From positions 433,001 to 497,000 of the forward strand of contig NZ_JAEQNE010000003.1 of assembly GCF_016722785.1 (NCBI RefSeq): DNA of 64,000 nucleotides, in the 5' to 3' direction. The stretch comes from Ramlibacter monticola. GTDB lineage: Bacteria > Pseudomonadota > Gammaproteobacteria > Burkholderiales > Burkholderiaceae_C. Position 1 is the first letter of the stretch. Each line of letters begins with the position of its first letter. Below are positions 8,891-19,588 of the stretch, piece after piece. The position numbers and the translations under genes were made by a program. The notes under the pieces were generated by a model. It saw only the letters and a program-made list of their open reading frames with translations. It was not told the DNA's origin and ran no database searches.

Positions 8891-10165
8891 ATGCACCACG
8901 TCATCCTCGGCGCCGGACCGGCGGGCGTGATCGCGGCCGAGACGATCCGCAAGCACCGCCCGGACGACCGCATCACCATCGTCGGCGCGGAGCGGGAGCC
9001 GCCGTACTCGCGCATGGCGATCCCCTACCTGCTGGCGGGGGACATCCCCGAAGCCGGCACGTGGCTGCGGCACGACAGGGAGCACTTCGCGCAGCAGCGC
9101 ATCGAGTTGATGCAGGCGCGCGTCACCGCCGTCGATTCGCAGGCGCGCGCCGTCACGCTCCCGAGCGGGGACAAGCTGGCGTTCGACCGCCTGCTCATCG
9201 CAACGGGATCGCTGCCCCAAAAGCCTCCGATCCCGGGCGTCGACCTGCCCGGCGTGCATCCCTGCTGGACCCTGGAGGATGCGCGCCACATCATGGAGCG
9301 CGCCCGGCCCGGCGCGCGCGTCGTGCAGATGGGCGCAGGCTTCATCGCCTGCATCATCATGGAAGCGCTCGCCGCGCGCGACGTGGACCTGGCCGTGGTG
9401 GAGATGGCCGATCGCATGGTGCCGCGCATGATGGGGCCGGTCGCCGGCACGATGATCAAGGACTGGTGCCTGAAGCAGGGCGTGCGGGTCTTCACCGGAA
9501 CCAAGGTCGAAGCCATCGAGGCCGCCGCGCCCCTGCGCGTGCGCCTGTCGGACGGCCAGGCGCTCGATGCCGACCTGGTCATCAGCGCCACCGGCGTGAA
9601 GCCCTCGATCGGCTTCCTCGAGGAGTCCGGGATCGCCTGCCTGGCCGGGGTGCTCACCGACGCGCGGATGCAGACCAACGTGCCGGGCATCTACGCGGCC
9701 GGCGATTGCGCCGAAGCCTTCGACAAGATCACCGGCAGGACGATGGTCAGCGCGATCCAGCCCAACGCCTCGGACCAGGCGCGCGTCGCGGCGATGAACA
9801 TGGCGGGGCTGGAGGCGGAACTGCCCGGCGTCACGCAGATCAACGTGCTCGACACGCTGGGGCTGGTGTCCGCGAGCTTCGGCGACTGGCAGGGGGCTCC
9901 CGGCGGCGAGCACGCCGAAGTGACGGACCGCGAGGGATCGCGCCACCTGTCGCTGCAGTTCAAGGACGACCTCATGGTCGGCGCGAACGCCATCGGCTGG
10001 ACCCAGCACGTCGGCGTGCTGCGCGGGCTCATCGAGGGACAGGTGAGGCTCGGGGCGTGGAAGCGCAAGCTGATCGAGGACCCGACGCGCATCGTGGAGG
10101 CCTACCTGGGCGCCGCACAAGCCCAGGGCCGCTGGCAGGGCGCGGCCGACGAGCGACGGCGCTAG
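8891..10165 (+). CDS. aorC: FAD/NAD(P)-dependent oxidoreductase subunit of the aldehyde oxidoreductase
   Basis: This 424-residue pyridine-nucleotide-disulfide-type flavoprotein has an FAD motif at the very N-terminus (ILGAGPAGVIAAE), a second Rossmann motif for NAD(P) in the middle (MGAGFIACIIMEAL) and the closing FAD motif TNVPGIYAAGDCAE. It starts nine bases after aorB with GGGGG upstream. In AorABC complexes the third subunit passes electrons to NAD+, which fits here. The C-terminal 100 residues are of the NADH oxidase/nitrite reductase type. Confidence 0.88.
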   Translation: MHHVILGAGPAGVIAAETIRKHRPDDRITIVGAEREPPYSRMAIPYLLAGDIPEAGTWLRHDREHFAQQRIELMQARVTAVDSQARAVTLPSGDKLAFDRLLIATGSLPQKPPIPGVDLPGVHPCWTLEDARHIMERARPGARVVQMGAGFIACIIMEALAARDVDLAVVEMADRMVPRMMGPVAGTMIKDWCLKQGVRVFTGTKVEAIEAAAPLRVRLSDGQALDADLVISATGVKPSIGFLEESGIACLAGVLTDARMQTNVPGIYAAGDCAEAFDKITGRTMVSAIQPNASDQARVAAMNMAGLEAELPGVTQINVLDTLGLVSASFGDWQGAPGGEHAEVTDREGSRHLSLQFKDDLMVGANAIGWTQHVGVLRGLIEGQVRLGAWKRKLIEDPTRIVEAYLGAAQAQGRWQGAADERRR

Positions 10166-10171
10166 GCGCGC

Positions 10172-10429
10172 ATGAAGATCAAGTTCAAGCTGTTCGCCTC
10201 GCTCACGGACTACCTGCCGCCGGAGCGGGAGCGCGGCAGCAACAGCGTGGACATCGACGTGCCGGAGGGCGCCTCGATCGGTGAAGTCGTCGCGCCGTTC
10301 CAGCTGCCGATGAAGCTGGTGCACCTGGTGCTGGTCAACGGCATCTACGTGGCGCCCGCCGAGCGCAGCACCCGGCGCCTCGCCGAAGGCGACGTGCTTG
10401 CCATCTGGCCGCCGATCGCCGGGGGCTGA
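10172..10429 (+). CDS. MoaD/ThiS-family ubiquitin-like sulfur carrier
   Basis: The protein is 85 residues with a beta-grasp layout. It opens with KIKFKLFASLTDYLP and ends in Gly-Gly (WPPIAGG), the tail that is thiocarboxylated in MoaD and ThiS proteins. Six bases separate it from aorC, and its stop overlaps the next ATG by one base. MoaD proteins donate sulfur for molybdopterin, so a copy in this operon suggests dedicated cofactor supply for the oxidoreductase. That link is inference from position. Confidence 0.85.
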   Translation: MKIKFKLFASLTDYLPPERERGSNSVDIDVPEGASIGEVVAPFQLPMKLVHLVLVNGIYVAPAERSTRRLAEGDVLAIWPPIAGG

Positions 10430-10728
10430 TGCAGTCCCACTATCCCGAGCAGTTCGAGCGCGACATGGCGTGCACCGAGGCCGAATGGCTCGGCTGGCTG
10501 CCGAGGGCGATCGGGCCTCTCGCATGGGAGCCCGAACCGGGCTCCGCGCGCGTGCGCATCGGGAGCGGGAGGCTGCGGATCTCGTGGCATGAAGCGCCGC
10601 CGCGTCGCATCGCCCTTCTCGAACTCGCGTGCCTGCACGTCGCCTTCTCGTTCGAGAACGTCGACGACGGGATGCGCTACGCGTTCATGAAGCGCTTCGA
10701 CCTGTACATGCTTCGCGGCGGCGGCTAG
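10429..10728 (+). CDS. Hypothetical protein, last gene of the aldehyde oxidoreductase operon
   Basis: The 99-residue protein has no signal, membrane segment or recognised motif. It is mildly basic, with two tryptophan-containing segments (EAEWLGWLP, LRISWHE) and a helical C-terminus (YAFMKRFDLYML). Its ATG overlaps the stop of the MoaD-like gene, so it is almost surely co-translated with the operon. The context suggests a maturation or assembly helper, but nothing in the sequence proves it. Confidence 0.7.
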   Translation: MQSHYPEQFERDMACTEAEWLGWLPRAIGPLAWEPEPGSARVRIGSGRLRISWHEAPPRRIALLELACLHVAFSFENVDDGMRYAFMKRFDLYMLRGGG

Positions 10729-10790
10729 GTTTGGACGGGCTCACAGGTCGCGCTTGGCATACTCCGCTGTCCGCCAACCCAGAGCCTGCC

Positions 10791-11420
10791 TTGGATCCCA
10801 TTGCCGTCGTCGACTTCGAAACCACCGGCCTGTCGCCCTCGCAGGGCGATCGCGCCACGGAAATCGCCATCGTGATGCTGGAGGGAACGCAGGTCGTCGG
10901 CCGCTTCCAGTCCCTGATGAATGCGGGCGTGCCCATCTCCCCGTTCATCGAGGCGTACACGGGCATCAGCAACGAGATGATCCGTGCGGCGCCGCCGGCC
11001 GCGGAAGTCATGTCCGAGGCCGCGCGTTTCGTGCGCGACGTGCCCCTTGCCGCGCACAACGCATCCTTCGACCGGCGCTTCTGGGCGGCGGAAACGGAAA
11101 GGCTGGGCGAGGACGCCCGCAGGGATCCCCCGATGGCGTGCACGATGTTGCTGTCCCGCCGTCTGTATCCGCAGGCCGGCAGCTAGCGTCTCGGCGCGTT
11201 GGCAGCGTTCCACTCCATCCCCCCGGCGGGCCGGGCCCACCGCGCGATGGCCGACGCCGAAGTGGCCGCCGCACTGCTGGCGCGCATCCAGTCCGACATC
11301 CGCTCGCGCTACGAAGTGGAAGAGGCGCCGCACGACTTGCTGGTGGAGCTGCAGCGCTGCCCGCGCAAGGCCATGCCCAAGGCGATCCAGGGCTACTTCG
11401 AGTCCCTCCGAGAGCAATGA
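10791..11420 (+). pseudogene. DnaQ-like 3'-5' exonuclease interrupted by an in-frame amber codon
   Basis: From a TTG at 10791 the frame reads IAVVDFETTGLSP, the first DEDDh exonuclease motif, then HNASFDRRF with the second acidic residue, and reaches TAG at 11184-11186 (codon 132). In the same frame, directly after the stop, it continues RLGALAAFH and HRAMADAEV, the expected last motif His-x4-Asp, and ends at 11420. So one full-length gene of about 210 codons carries a single nonsense codon. The truncated product lacks the catalytic His and Asp. Either a genuine nonsense mutation or a base-call error; no frameshift is involved. TTG is the likely start because it gives the usual family N-terminus. 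Confidence 0.8.
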
Positions 11421-11941
11421 AGGCTGACGACCTGCTGCCGCTGCCTCCGGGCCTGGTCGCGGTGACGGGCGACGAAGGCGTGGGCAAGACCCACCTCCTG
11501 CGCAGCCTGGGCGGCGACCTGGCCCCGCGGCCGGGGCAAGCCCCGTGCGCCGATGCGCTCTGGCTCGACCTCTCCTTGCCGGGGCAGGAGGACCTGATGC
11601 CTCGCCAGGTGTGGGATGCCCTGCGGCAGGGCTGCCCGCGCTGGGATCCGGCGCTGCAGGAGGAACTGGTGGAGGCGCTCAGGCTGGGGCCCCACCTGGA
11701 CAAGAAGTTGTCGATGCTGTCCACGGGAAGCCGCCGCAAGGTCGCCCTCGTGGGCCTGCTGGCGAGCGGGGCCACAGTCACCTGCCTGGACCAGCCCTTC
11801 GCCGCCCTGGACGCAGCCTCTGCCGCGGTGCTGCGGGACTTCCTGGCCGAGGCGGCGGACCACGCGGTCCGTACCTGGGTGGTCGCCGACTACGAGGCGG
11901 ATCCGCGCCTGCCGTGGCGGCGCCGGATCGTGCTCCCTTGA
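11417..11941 (+). CDS. Orphan ABC-type ATPase with Gln in place of the Walker B glutamate
   Basis: The 174-residue product has a Walker A motif GDEGVGKT near residue 20, a signature-like LSTGSRRK, and a Walker B of the form TCLDQPFAALD. The residue after the Walker B Asp is Gln instead of the usual catalytic Glu, and the D-loop AALD is intact. No permease gene is nearby, and the protein is shorter than typical ABC ATPases. Its ATG overlaps the stop of the exonuclease frame (ATGA), so it may be translationally coupled to a broken gene. Function unknown. Confidence 0.7.
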   Translation: MKADDLLPLPPGLVAVTGDEGVGKTHLLRSLGGDLAPRPGQAPCADALWLDLSLPGQEDLMPRQVWDALRQGCPRWDPALQEELVEALRLGPHLDKKLSMLSTGSRRKVALVGLLASGATVTCLDQPFAALDAASAAVLRDFLAEAADHAVRTWVVADYEADPRLPWRRRIVLP

Positions 11942-12141
11942 GCGCGCTTTGAATCGGGCTTCGCGCTCCCGGTTCCGGCCGGCGATTCCCCCTTCAGGAG
12001 CAGCCAGCCGAGGGCGACCCCGCAGGCCACGGCGACGGTGGCCTGCAGGCTGCCCGGGCTGGACTCGGCGTGGATATACGCAGACGCAGCCAGGGCGGGC
12101 ACCACCGTTCCAAGGAGCTGGGCCTTGCGTCGCGGCCCCAT
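11890..12141 (-). CDS. Small hypothetical membrane protein
   Basis: The protein is 83 residues with two hydrophobic segments (LGTVVPALAASAYIHA and TVAVACGVALGWLLL) and a basic C-terminal tail. It starts one base after the TGA of the upstream small gene, suggesting coupling. Its 3' end overlaps the end of the ATPase gene on the other strand by 52 bases. No family was recognised and no strong ribosome binding site is visible. Confidence 0.45.
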   Translation of the reverse strand: MGPRRKAQLLGTVVPALAASAYIHAESSPGSLQATVAVACGVALGWLLLKGESPAGTGSAKPDSKRAQGSTIRRRHGRRGSAS

Positions 12142-12142
12142 T

Positions 12143-12343
12143 TCAGAAGCGCCCGCGCGGGAGCCCCGTGACCACCTTCGCGCCGAGGCAGGCCGGCATG
12201 CGGGCCTGCACCGCCGCGAGCTCGGCCTGATTGCCCGGGGAAGGCTGCTCGGAGGAACGCACTGCGGGCGGGGAAGCCTTGGACACGGCGCAGGACTTCC
12301 GGGACTGGCGGGACTGGGTGGCGGGAGATTGGGATTTGTTCAT
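12143..12343 (-). CDS. Small hypothetical protein
   Basis: This 66-residue Ser/Gln/Pro-rich protein has a C-terminal segment ELAAVQARMPACLGAKVV that looks folded. It has no signal or membrane segment. The start at 12343 is uncertain because the frame is open to 12415 and no clear ribosome binding site is present. It lies just upstream of, and in the same direction as, the small membrane protein gene. Confidence 0.4.
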   Translation of the reverse strand: MNKSQSPATQSRQSRKSCAVSKASPPAVRSSEQPSPGNQAELAAVQARMPACLGAKVVTGLPRGRF

Positions 12344-12420
12344 GGAGGGTCTCACGAGGATGGCGATCGACGAGAAAAGCGCGACCGCCCGAACTGTCGG
12401 TGTTCCCCGGCGCACGCCCG

Positions 12421-12432
12421 GTTCCCGGGAAC
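12421..12432. promoter_or_regulatory. Perfect 12-bp palindrome between divergent small genes
   Basis: GTTCCCGGGAAC is fully self-complementary and lies in the 288-base gap between the genes starting at 12343 (minus) and 12632 (plus). It is a candidate dyad operator for one or both; otherwise the gap shows no gene. Confidence 0.3.
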
Positions 12433-12631
12433 TTGCGGCAACTCTTGATGCAACTCAAGGTCGAGGGGCCGTGCCACGCGTTGCCGTTGCATAGTTCACA
12501 CCCGCACGCAGGTCCGGCCCCGGGGCCCCTCCGAAGGGTCGCGGCCCTTCACGTCGATGGCGAAGCGCCCCTGCAGTGCCGTGCGGAGCCGCCGGAACGC
12601 TGCTACGCTAGGCGCTCCAGTGGAGGCCTTC

Positions 12632-12814
12632 ATGTGGAAGCTTCTCGGCATCGTCGCTGCCGTTGCATTGGCCGTTCCCGCGTTGCACCTCGCCGCCCCC
12701 GCGCCCCGGGCCGAGGCGAGTGACACGCCCAAGGCGGCCTTCATCAAGAAATGCGTCCGCGACCAAACCAAGCGCGCCTGCACGGCGCCTCCCGAGGCTC
12801 GCGCGAAGACGTAG
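12632..12814 (+). CDS. Small exported protein with a PsiF-like motif
   Basis: The product is 60 residues: a signal peptide (LLGIVAAVALAVPALHLAA) and then a short mature part with KAAFIKKCVRDQ and a second Cys nearby. The KKC segment resembles one half of a PsiF repeat, as in the full PsiF protein encoded at 36049-36294. GGAGG five bases upstream fixes the ATG at 12632. It is probably a periplasmic protein of unknown role. Confidence 0.6.
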   Translation: MWKLLGIVAAVALAVPALHLAAPAPRAEASDTPKAAFIKKCVRDQTKRACTAPPEARAKT

Positions 12815-12839
12815 CGGCGGGCGCGGCAAGCCGGACGCG

Positions 12840-13400
12840 ATGGCCAGGCCCGTTCCGCACTTCGAGGCCGTCGACCTTGCGCGCGTCCGGGCCATCTTCG
12901 TCCGCGGCGGCACGCATCGCGCCCTCCTGAAGATACCGTTCCGCGATCGCGAGTCGAAGGGCACGCTCTGCGTCGTCGGCCAGAACCCCAGCGACGCCGA
13001 CGAGCAGCGGGCCGACAAGACCGTGAACTACCTGGAGCGCTACGTCCACGCGCATCTTCCGGAGTACGGTGCGATGTTGATGCTGAACCTGTACACGCGC
13101 GTGGACAGGCACAAGGCAGCGGGCGATGTCGAACATCGACAGGCCGACCGCATCCTGCGCTGCGCGATCCGCAAGCACCGGGACTTCCTGTTCGTCTTCG
13201 GCCAGGTGAAGAACGAAGGGGCTTATCGCTTTCCCGAGCGGCTGGAGCAACTTCGGCCGCTGTTCGCGGGCAAGAGGATCCTGCAGTTCGACCTCGGCAC
13301 GAGCTTCCCGCCGCATCCGGGCAACGCGCGGATCATCTACCGGAACCTGGAGGTCGGCGTGAAGGCGTTCAGCTTCGGCGAGGCCCCCGGCGAACCTTGA
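12840..13400 (+). CDS. DUF1643 family protein
   Basis: The 186-residue product carries the DUF1643 core LCVVGQNPSDADEQRADKTV, followed by MLNLYTRV and FVFGQVKNEG, in the family's order. No signal peptide. Function unknown; the family is often found near mobile or accessory genes, but here the neighbours look chromosomal. The ATG at 12840 is 25 bases after the PsiF-like gene. Confidence 0.8.
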   Translation: MARPVPHFEAVDLARVRAIFVRGGTHRALLKIPFRDRESKGTLCVVGQNPSDADEQRADKTVNYLERYVHAHLPEYGAMLMLNLYTRVDRHKAAGDVEHRQADRILRCAIRKHRDFLFVFGQVKNEGAYRFPERLEQLRPLFAGKRILQFDLGTSFPPHPGNARIIYRNLEVGVKAFSFGEAPGEP

Positions 13401-13482
13401 GCGACAAGGCTTTTCACCACTCTTGTGCCGGAGGCCTGCCGGCCTCATATTTCGCGCATCGAGTTCCCCGGAGCCTCCGAGA

Positions 13483-14454
13483 ATGCGCACCCAGCGATTC
13501 CTCGTCCTCCTGTTCACCCTGCTGCTGGTCCTCGCGGGCCTGGCGGCGCGCGCGCAGGACACGAAAGACCCCACCGTCGACGACATCTACAAGGCCGCGA
13601 GCAGCGGCAACCTCACCGGCGCCCGCTCGATGGTCGACCAGGTGATCGCCAAGCACCCGAACAGTGCCAAAGCCCACTACGTCAAGGCGGAGATCGCGGC
13701 GCGGCAGCGCGACGCCGCCGTGGCGCGCACCGAACTGCAGATCGCGGACAAGCTCGCGCCCGGACTGCCCTTCGCCAAGCCCGAGGCGGTGACGGCGCTG
13801 CGCGCCCAGGTCGATCAACTCTCGCAACCTCGGCCGGCGCCGCGGCCGATGGCACCCCCGCCCATCGATCCGCGCCGGATGGCGCCGCCGCCGCCGCCGC
13901 CCCGCGCGGGCGGCGGATTCCCCATGGGGGGCCTGCTGCTGCTGGGCCTGCTGGTCCTCGGGGTGGTCCTCTTCCTGCGCTCGCGCAGGCGCGCCGCCCC
14001 GCCGCCACCGCCCGCGTATGCGCCGCAGGGCCTCGACGCAGGCTTCGGCCGCTACGACGCGAACGTGCCGCCGCCGGGCTATGGCAACTCGCCGCAGGCG
14101 GGCTATGGCAATGCGCCGCAGGCCGCCGCACCGTCGCTCGGTTCCACGCTCGGGCGCGGCCTCGCCACGGGTCTCGCCGTCGGCGCGGGCGCGGTCGCCG
14201 CGCAGGAAATCGGGCGTCGCATGTTCGACCACGAAGGGCGGCCCGCAGCCTCGCCGCCGGGCGAGGGGGGCTCCGCCGTCGGTTCTCCGCTCGCGCGCGA
14301 CGCGGGCCTTGGCGCCCTCACCGGAGACAGCCGCGGGGACCCGAACGCCGACATGGGCGGCCAGGACTTCGGCATCGCCGACAACCGCGGCTGGGATGAC
14401 GCCGGCGGCGACGATTTCGGCCTCGACGAGGGCGGCGACGACTGGAACACCTGA
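13483..14454 (+). CDS. TPR-type exported protein with Pro-rich linker and internal membrane segment
   Basis: The 323-residue protein has a signal peptide (residues 1 to about 26) and then a helical region like one or two tetratricopeptide repeats (YKAASSGNLTGARSMVDQVI, AKAHYVKAEIAARQRDAAVA). A Pro-rich stretch and a transmembrane helix (GGLLLLGLLVLGVVLFL, about residues 146-162) follow. The C-terminal half is Gly/Ala/Pro-rich with a duplicated GYGNxPQA unit and an acidic Asp/Gly tail. The layout suggests an envelope protein with a cytoplasmic low-complexity tail. The ATG at 13483 has GGAG upstream. Confidence 0.65.
   Translation: MRTQRFLVLLFTLLLVLAGLAARAQDTKDPTVDDIYKAASSGNLTGARSMVDQVIAKHPNSAKAHYVKAEIAARQRDAAVARTELQIADKLAPGLPFAKPEAVTALRAQVDQLSQPRPAPRPMAPPPIDPRRMAPPPPPPRAGGGFPMGGLLLLGLLVLGVVLFLRSRRRAAPPPPPAYAPQGLDAGFGRYDANVPPPGYGNSPQAGYGNAPQAAAPSLGSTLGRGLATGLAVGAGAVAAQEIGRRMFDHEGRPAASPPGEGGSAVGSPLARDAGLGALTGDSRGDPNADMGGQDFGIADNRGWDDAGGDDFGLDEGGDDWNT
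14077..14124 (+). repeat. Two tandem 24-bp units in the TPR-type protein gene
   Basis: Copies at 14077-14100 and 14101-14124 encode GYGNSPQA and GYGNAPQA. They differ at three bases and keep the frame. Confidence 0.8.
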
Positions 14455-14475
14455 CCCCAGGCGGCAGAGGCTCGC

Positions 14476-15942
14476 GTGGATCCCTGGCCCCGGCATCCCT
14501 CCATCTACGAGATCAACACCTGGGTCTGGCTGGGCGAGCTCGGTCGCGGCGTGACGCTCGATTCGGTCCCTGAGGCCGAGTGGGATGCGATCGCGACGCT
14601 CGGTTTCGATGCCGTCTGGTTCATGGGCGTGTGGCAGCGCAGCCCCGCGGGGCGCGAGATCGCCGCGCGCAACGCCGACCTGCAGGCGGATTTCCGCCGC
14701 GCGCTGCCCGACTTCCGCGGCGAGGACAACGCCGGCTCGCCGTACTGCGTGCGCGACTACGTGGTGGATCCGCGCCTGGGCGGCAGGGCAGGGCTGGCCC
14801 GCGCGCGTGCCGCGCTGGCGCGGCGCGGCCTGCGGCTGGTGCTCGACTTCGTGCCCAACCATGTCGCGCCGGACCACCCCTGGGCGGCGGGCCATCCCGA
14901 CTACTTCGTGCGCGGCTGCGCGCAGGACGCCGAGCGCGACCCGTCCTCCTTCGTCGCGGTGGGCGGCCACGTATTCGCCTGCGGCCGCGATCCCTATTTC
15001 CCGGCCTGGCCCGACGTGCTCCAGCTCGACGCGTTCTCGGCGGGCCTGCGCGCGGCTGCCATCGACACCGTGCGCGACATCGCCAGCCAGTGCGATGCCG
15101 TGCGTTGCGACATGGCCATGCTCATGCTCGATGCCGTGTTCGCTCGCACCTGGGGCAGTCGCGTCGCTGCCCCGCGGGCGCTCGACTACTGGCGCGAGCT
15201 GATTCCCGCCGTGCGGCAGCAGCACGCGGATTTCCGCTTCGTCGCCGAGGCCTACTGGGACCTGGAGTGGGAGCTGCAGCAGCAGGGCTTCGACTGGTGC
15301 TACGACAAGCGCCTGGTCGACCGGCTCGAACACGCCGATGCCGAGTCCGTCCGCCTGCACCTCTGCGCGGAGCTGGCGTTCCAGCGGAAGTTGCTGCGCT
15401 TCATCGAGAACCACGACGAGCCTCGCGCGGCGGCCGCGTTCCCGCCGGCCAAGGCCCGCGCGGCGGCGCTGCTGGCGCTCACCCAGTGCGGCGCGCGGCT
15501 GCTGCACGAAGGCCAGCTGGAAGGCCGGCGCGTGCGCTTGCCGGTGTTCCTGGCCCGCCGTCCGCAGGAACCGGTGGACGAGGAACTGCGCGCGTTCTAT
15601 CGAACCCTGCTGGCCGCGACCGCCGATCGAACCTTCCACGACGGCGACTGGACCCTGTGCGAACGCGGCGGCTGGGCGGACAACCCGAGCTGGCGGGATG
15701 TCGTGGGCTGGTGCTGGCGCCGGGGCGACGCGCGCTTCCTCGTGGCCGTCAACCTGTCCGAGCGGCCCGCGCAGGCGCAGGTGCAACTTCCCTGGGAGGA
15801 CCTGGCCGGGCGGTCCTGGCAACTGGACGACCTGCTCTCGCAGGCCCGTTACGACCGGGACGGCGACACGATGCGGCAACCGGGGCTGTACGTGGACCTG
15901 CCGCCCTGGGGCTTCCACCTGCTGCGGATTGCGCCACGGTAA
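14476..15942 (+). CDS. Alpha-amylase family (GH13) glycosidase, cytoplasmic
   Basis: The 488-residue product has the GH13 landmarks: LVLDFVPNHVAPDHPW (conserved region I), AVRCDMAM with the nucleophile Asp, FVAEAYWD with the acid/base Glu, and FIENHDE with the third carboxylate. No signal peptide, so it should act in the cytoplasm. It starts at GTG 14476, 21 bases after the preceding gene, and is followed 43 bases later by a GH63-like glucosidase gene. The pair probably degrades or remodels an alpha-glucan or a glucoside solute; the substrate is not readable. Confidence 0.85.
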   Translation: MDPWPRHPSIYEINTWVWLGELGRGVTLDSVPEAEWDAIATLGFDAVWFMGVWQRSPAGREIAARNADLQADFRRALPDFRGEDNAGSPYCVRDYVVDPRLGGRAGLARARAALARRGLRLVLDFVPNHVAPDHPWAAGHPDYFVRGCAQDAERDPSSFVAVGGHVFACGRDPYFPAWPDVLQLDAFSAGLRAAAIDTVRDIASQCDAVRCDMAMLMLDAVFARTWGSRVAAPRALDYWRELIPAVRQQHADFRFVAEAYWDLEWELQQQGFDWCYDKRLVDRLEHADAESVRLHLCAELAFQRKLLRFIENHDEPRAAAAFPPAKARAAALLALTQCGARLLHEGQLEGRRVRLPVFLARRPQEPVDEELRAFYRTLLAATADRTFHDGDWTLCERGGWADNPSWRDVVGWCWRRGDARFLVAVNLSERPAQAQVQLPWEDLAGRSWQLDDLLSQARYDRDGDTMRQPGLYVDLPPWGFHLLRIAPR

Positions 15943-15985
15943 GCCCGCCCGCCGCTTTCCTGCGAGCTCCAACGAGGAGATGCCC

Positions 15986-18715
<2,730 letters not shown>

Positions 18716-18788
18716 GGCGGGCCGATGCGAGGCGGGGTCACGCGCCCCGGCACGCGGATAATCGCGCGGTACAACATGGGGAATGCAG

Positions 18789-19565
18789 ATGGGACTCGTC
18801 GTTTTCAACCAGAAGGGCGGCGTCGGCAAGAGCACGATCACGTGCAACCTGGCCGCGATCAGCGCGCAGCAGGGATTCAAGACGCTGGTCGTCGACCTGG
18901 ACCTGCAGGGCAACTCCACCCGCTACCTGCTGGGGGAGGCCGCGCGCGAAGCGGGCGAAGGCATCGCCGGCTACTTCGCCCAGACACTGAAGTTCGTCGT
19001 CCGCGCGAAGCCGATCGCGGACTTCGTGGTGGACACGCCCTTCGACAACCTCTCCGTGCTGCCGCCGGGGGATGACCTCGAGGACCTGCACGGCAAGCTC
19101 GAGTCCCGCGGCAAGATCTACAAGCTTCGCGAGGGCCTGGAGGAACTGGCCAGCGTCTACGACCGCATCTACGTGGACACGCCACCGGCCCTGAACTTCT
19201 ACACGCGATCCGCGCTCATCGCCGCCGAGGGTTGCGTCATTCCGTTCGACTGCGACGACTTCTCGCGCCAGGCGCTCTACACGCTGCTGAACAACGTGAA
19301 GGAGATCCAGGCGGACCACAACGAGAACCTCGAGGTCAAGGGCATCGTCGTCAACCAGTTCCAGCCACGGGCTAACCTGCCGCAGCGGCTGGTGCGCGAG
19401 ATGCTGGAGGAGGGGCTTCCGGTGCTGGGGACCTATCTGAGTTCGTCGGTCCGGGTGAAGGAGTCGCACGACCTGGCCAGGCCGATGATCTTCCTGGACG
19501 CGCGGCACAAGCTCACGCAGGAATACGTCGCCTTGCACGAGGAGCTGCACGCGAGCGCGGCCTAG
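18789..19565 (+). CDS. ParA-family ATPase (orphan)
   Basis: The 258-residue product begins with the deviant Walker A motif FNQKGGVGKST, then VVDLDLQGNSTRYLL, and has IYVDTPPALNFYTR (switch II/Walker B) and IVVNQFQPRANL. These are the features of ParA/MinD-type ATPases that position DNA or protein clusters. No parB gene or centromere-like repeat array is present in the window, so it is not a normal chromosome partition pair. GGGGA before ATG 18789 favours that start over 18783. It ends in a hairpin shared with the convergent hemerythrin gene. Confidence 0.85.
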   Translation: MGLVVFNQKGGVGKSTITCNLAAISAQQGFKTLVVDLDLQGNSTRYLLGEAAREAGEGIAGYFAQTLKFVVRAKPIADFVVDTPFDNLSVLPPGDDLEDLHGKLESRGKIYKLREGLEELASVYDRIYVDTPPALNFYTRSALIAAEGCVIPFDCDDFSRQALYTLLNNVKEIQADHNENLEVKGIVVNQFQPRANLPQRLVREMLEEGLPVLGTYLSSSVRVKESHDLARPMIFLDARHKLTQEYVALHEELHASAA

Positions 19566-19588
19566 CCGCGACGCGCTTGCGGCTAGGC
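19560..19588. terminator. Bidirectional hairpin containing both convergent stop codons
   Basis: A perfect 10-bp stem (19560-19569 with 19579-19588) around a 9-base loop. The ParA stop TAG is in the left arm and the hemerythrin-protein stop, read on the minus strand, is in the right arm. No T-run follows, so it is only hairpin evidence for termination. Confidence 0.6.

Noticed and set aside
7373..10525. Minus-strand open frame of 1050 codons opposite the aldehyde oxidoreductase operon
   Set aside because: It is fully antisense to strongly recognised genes, its composition is skewed (Arg, His, Leu, Gly), and it has no motif; third-position GC bias keeps it open.
18716..18788. Possible parS or centromere-like site near parA
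   Set aside because: No repeated or dyad sequence is visible in the 73-base gap.
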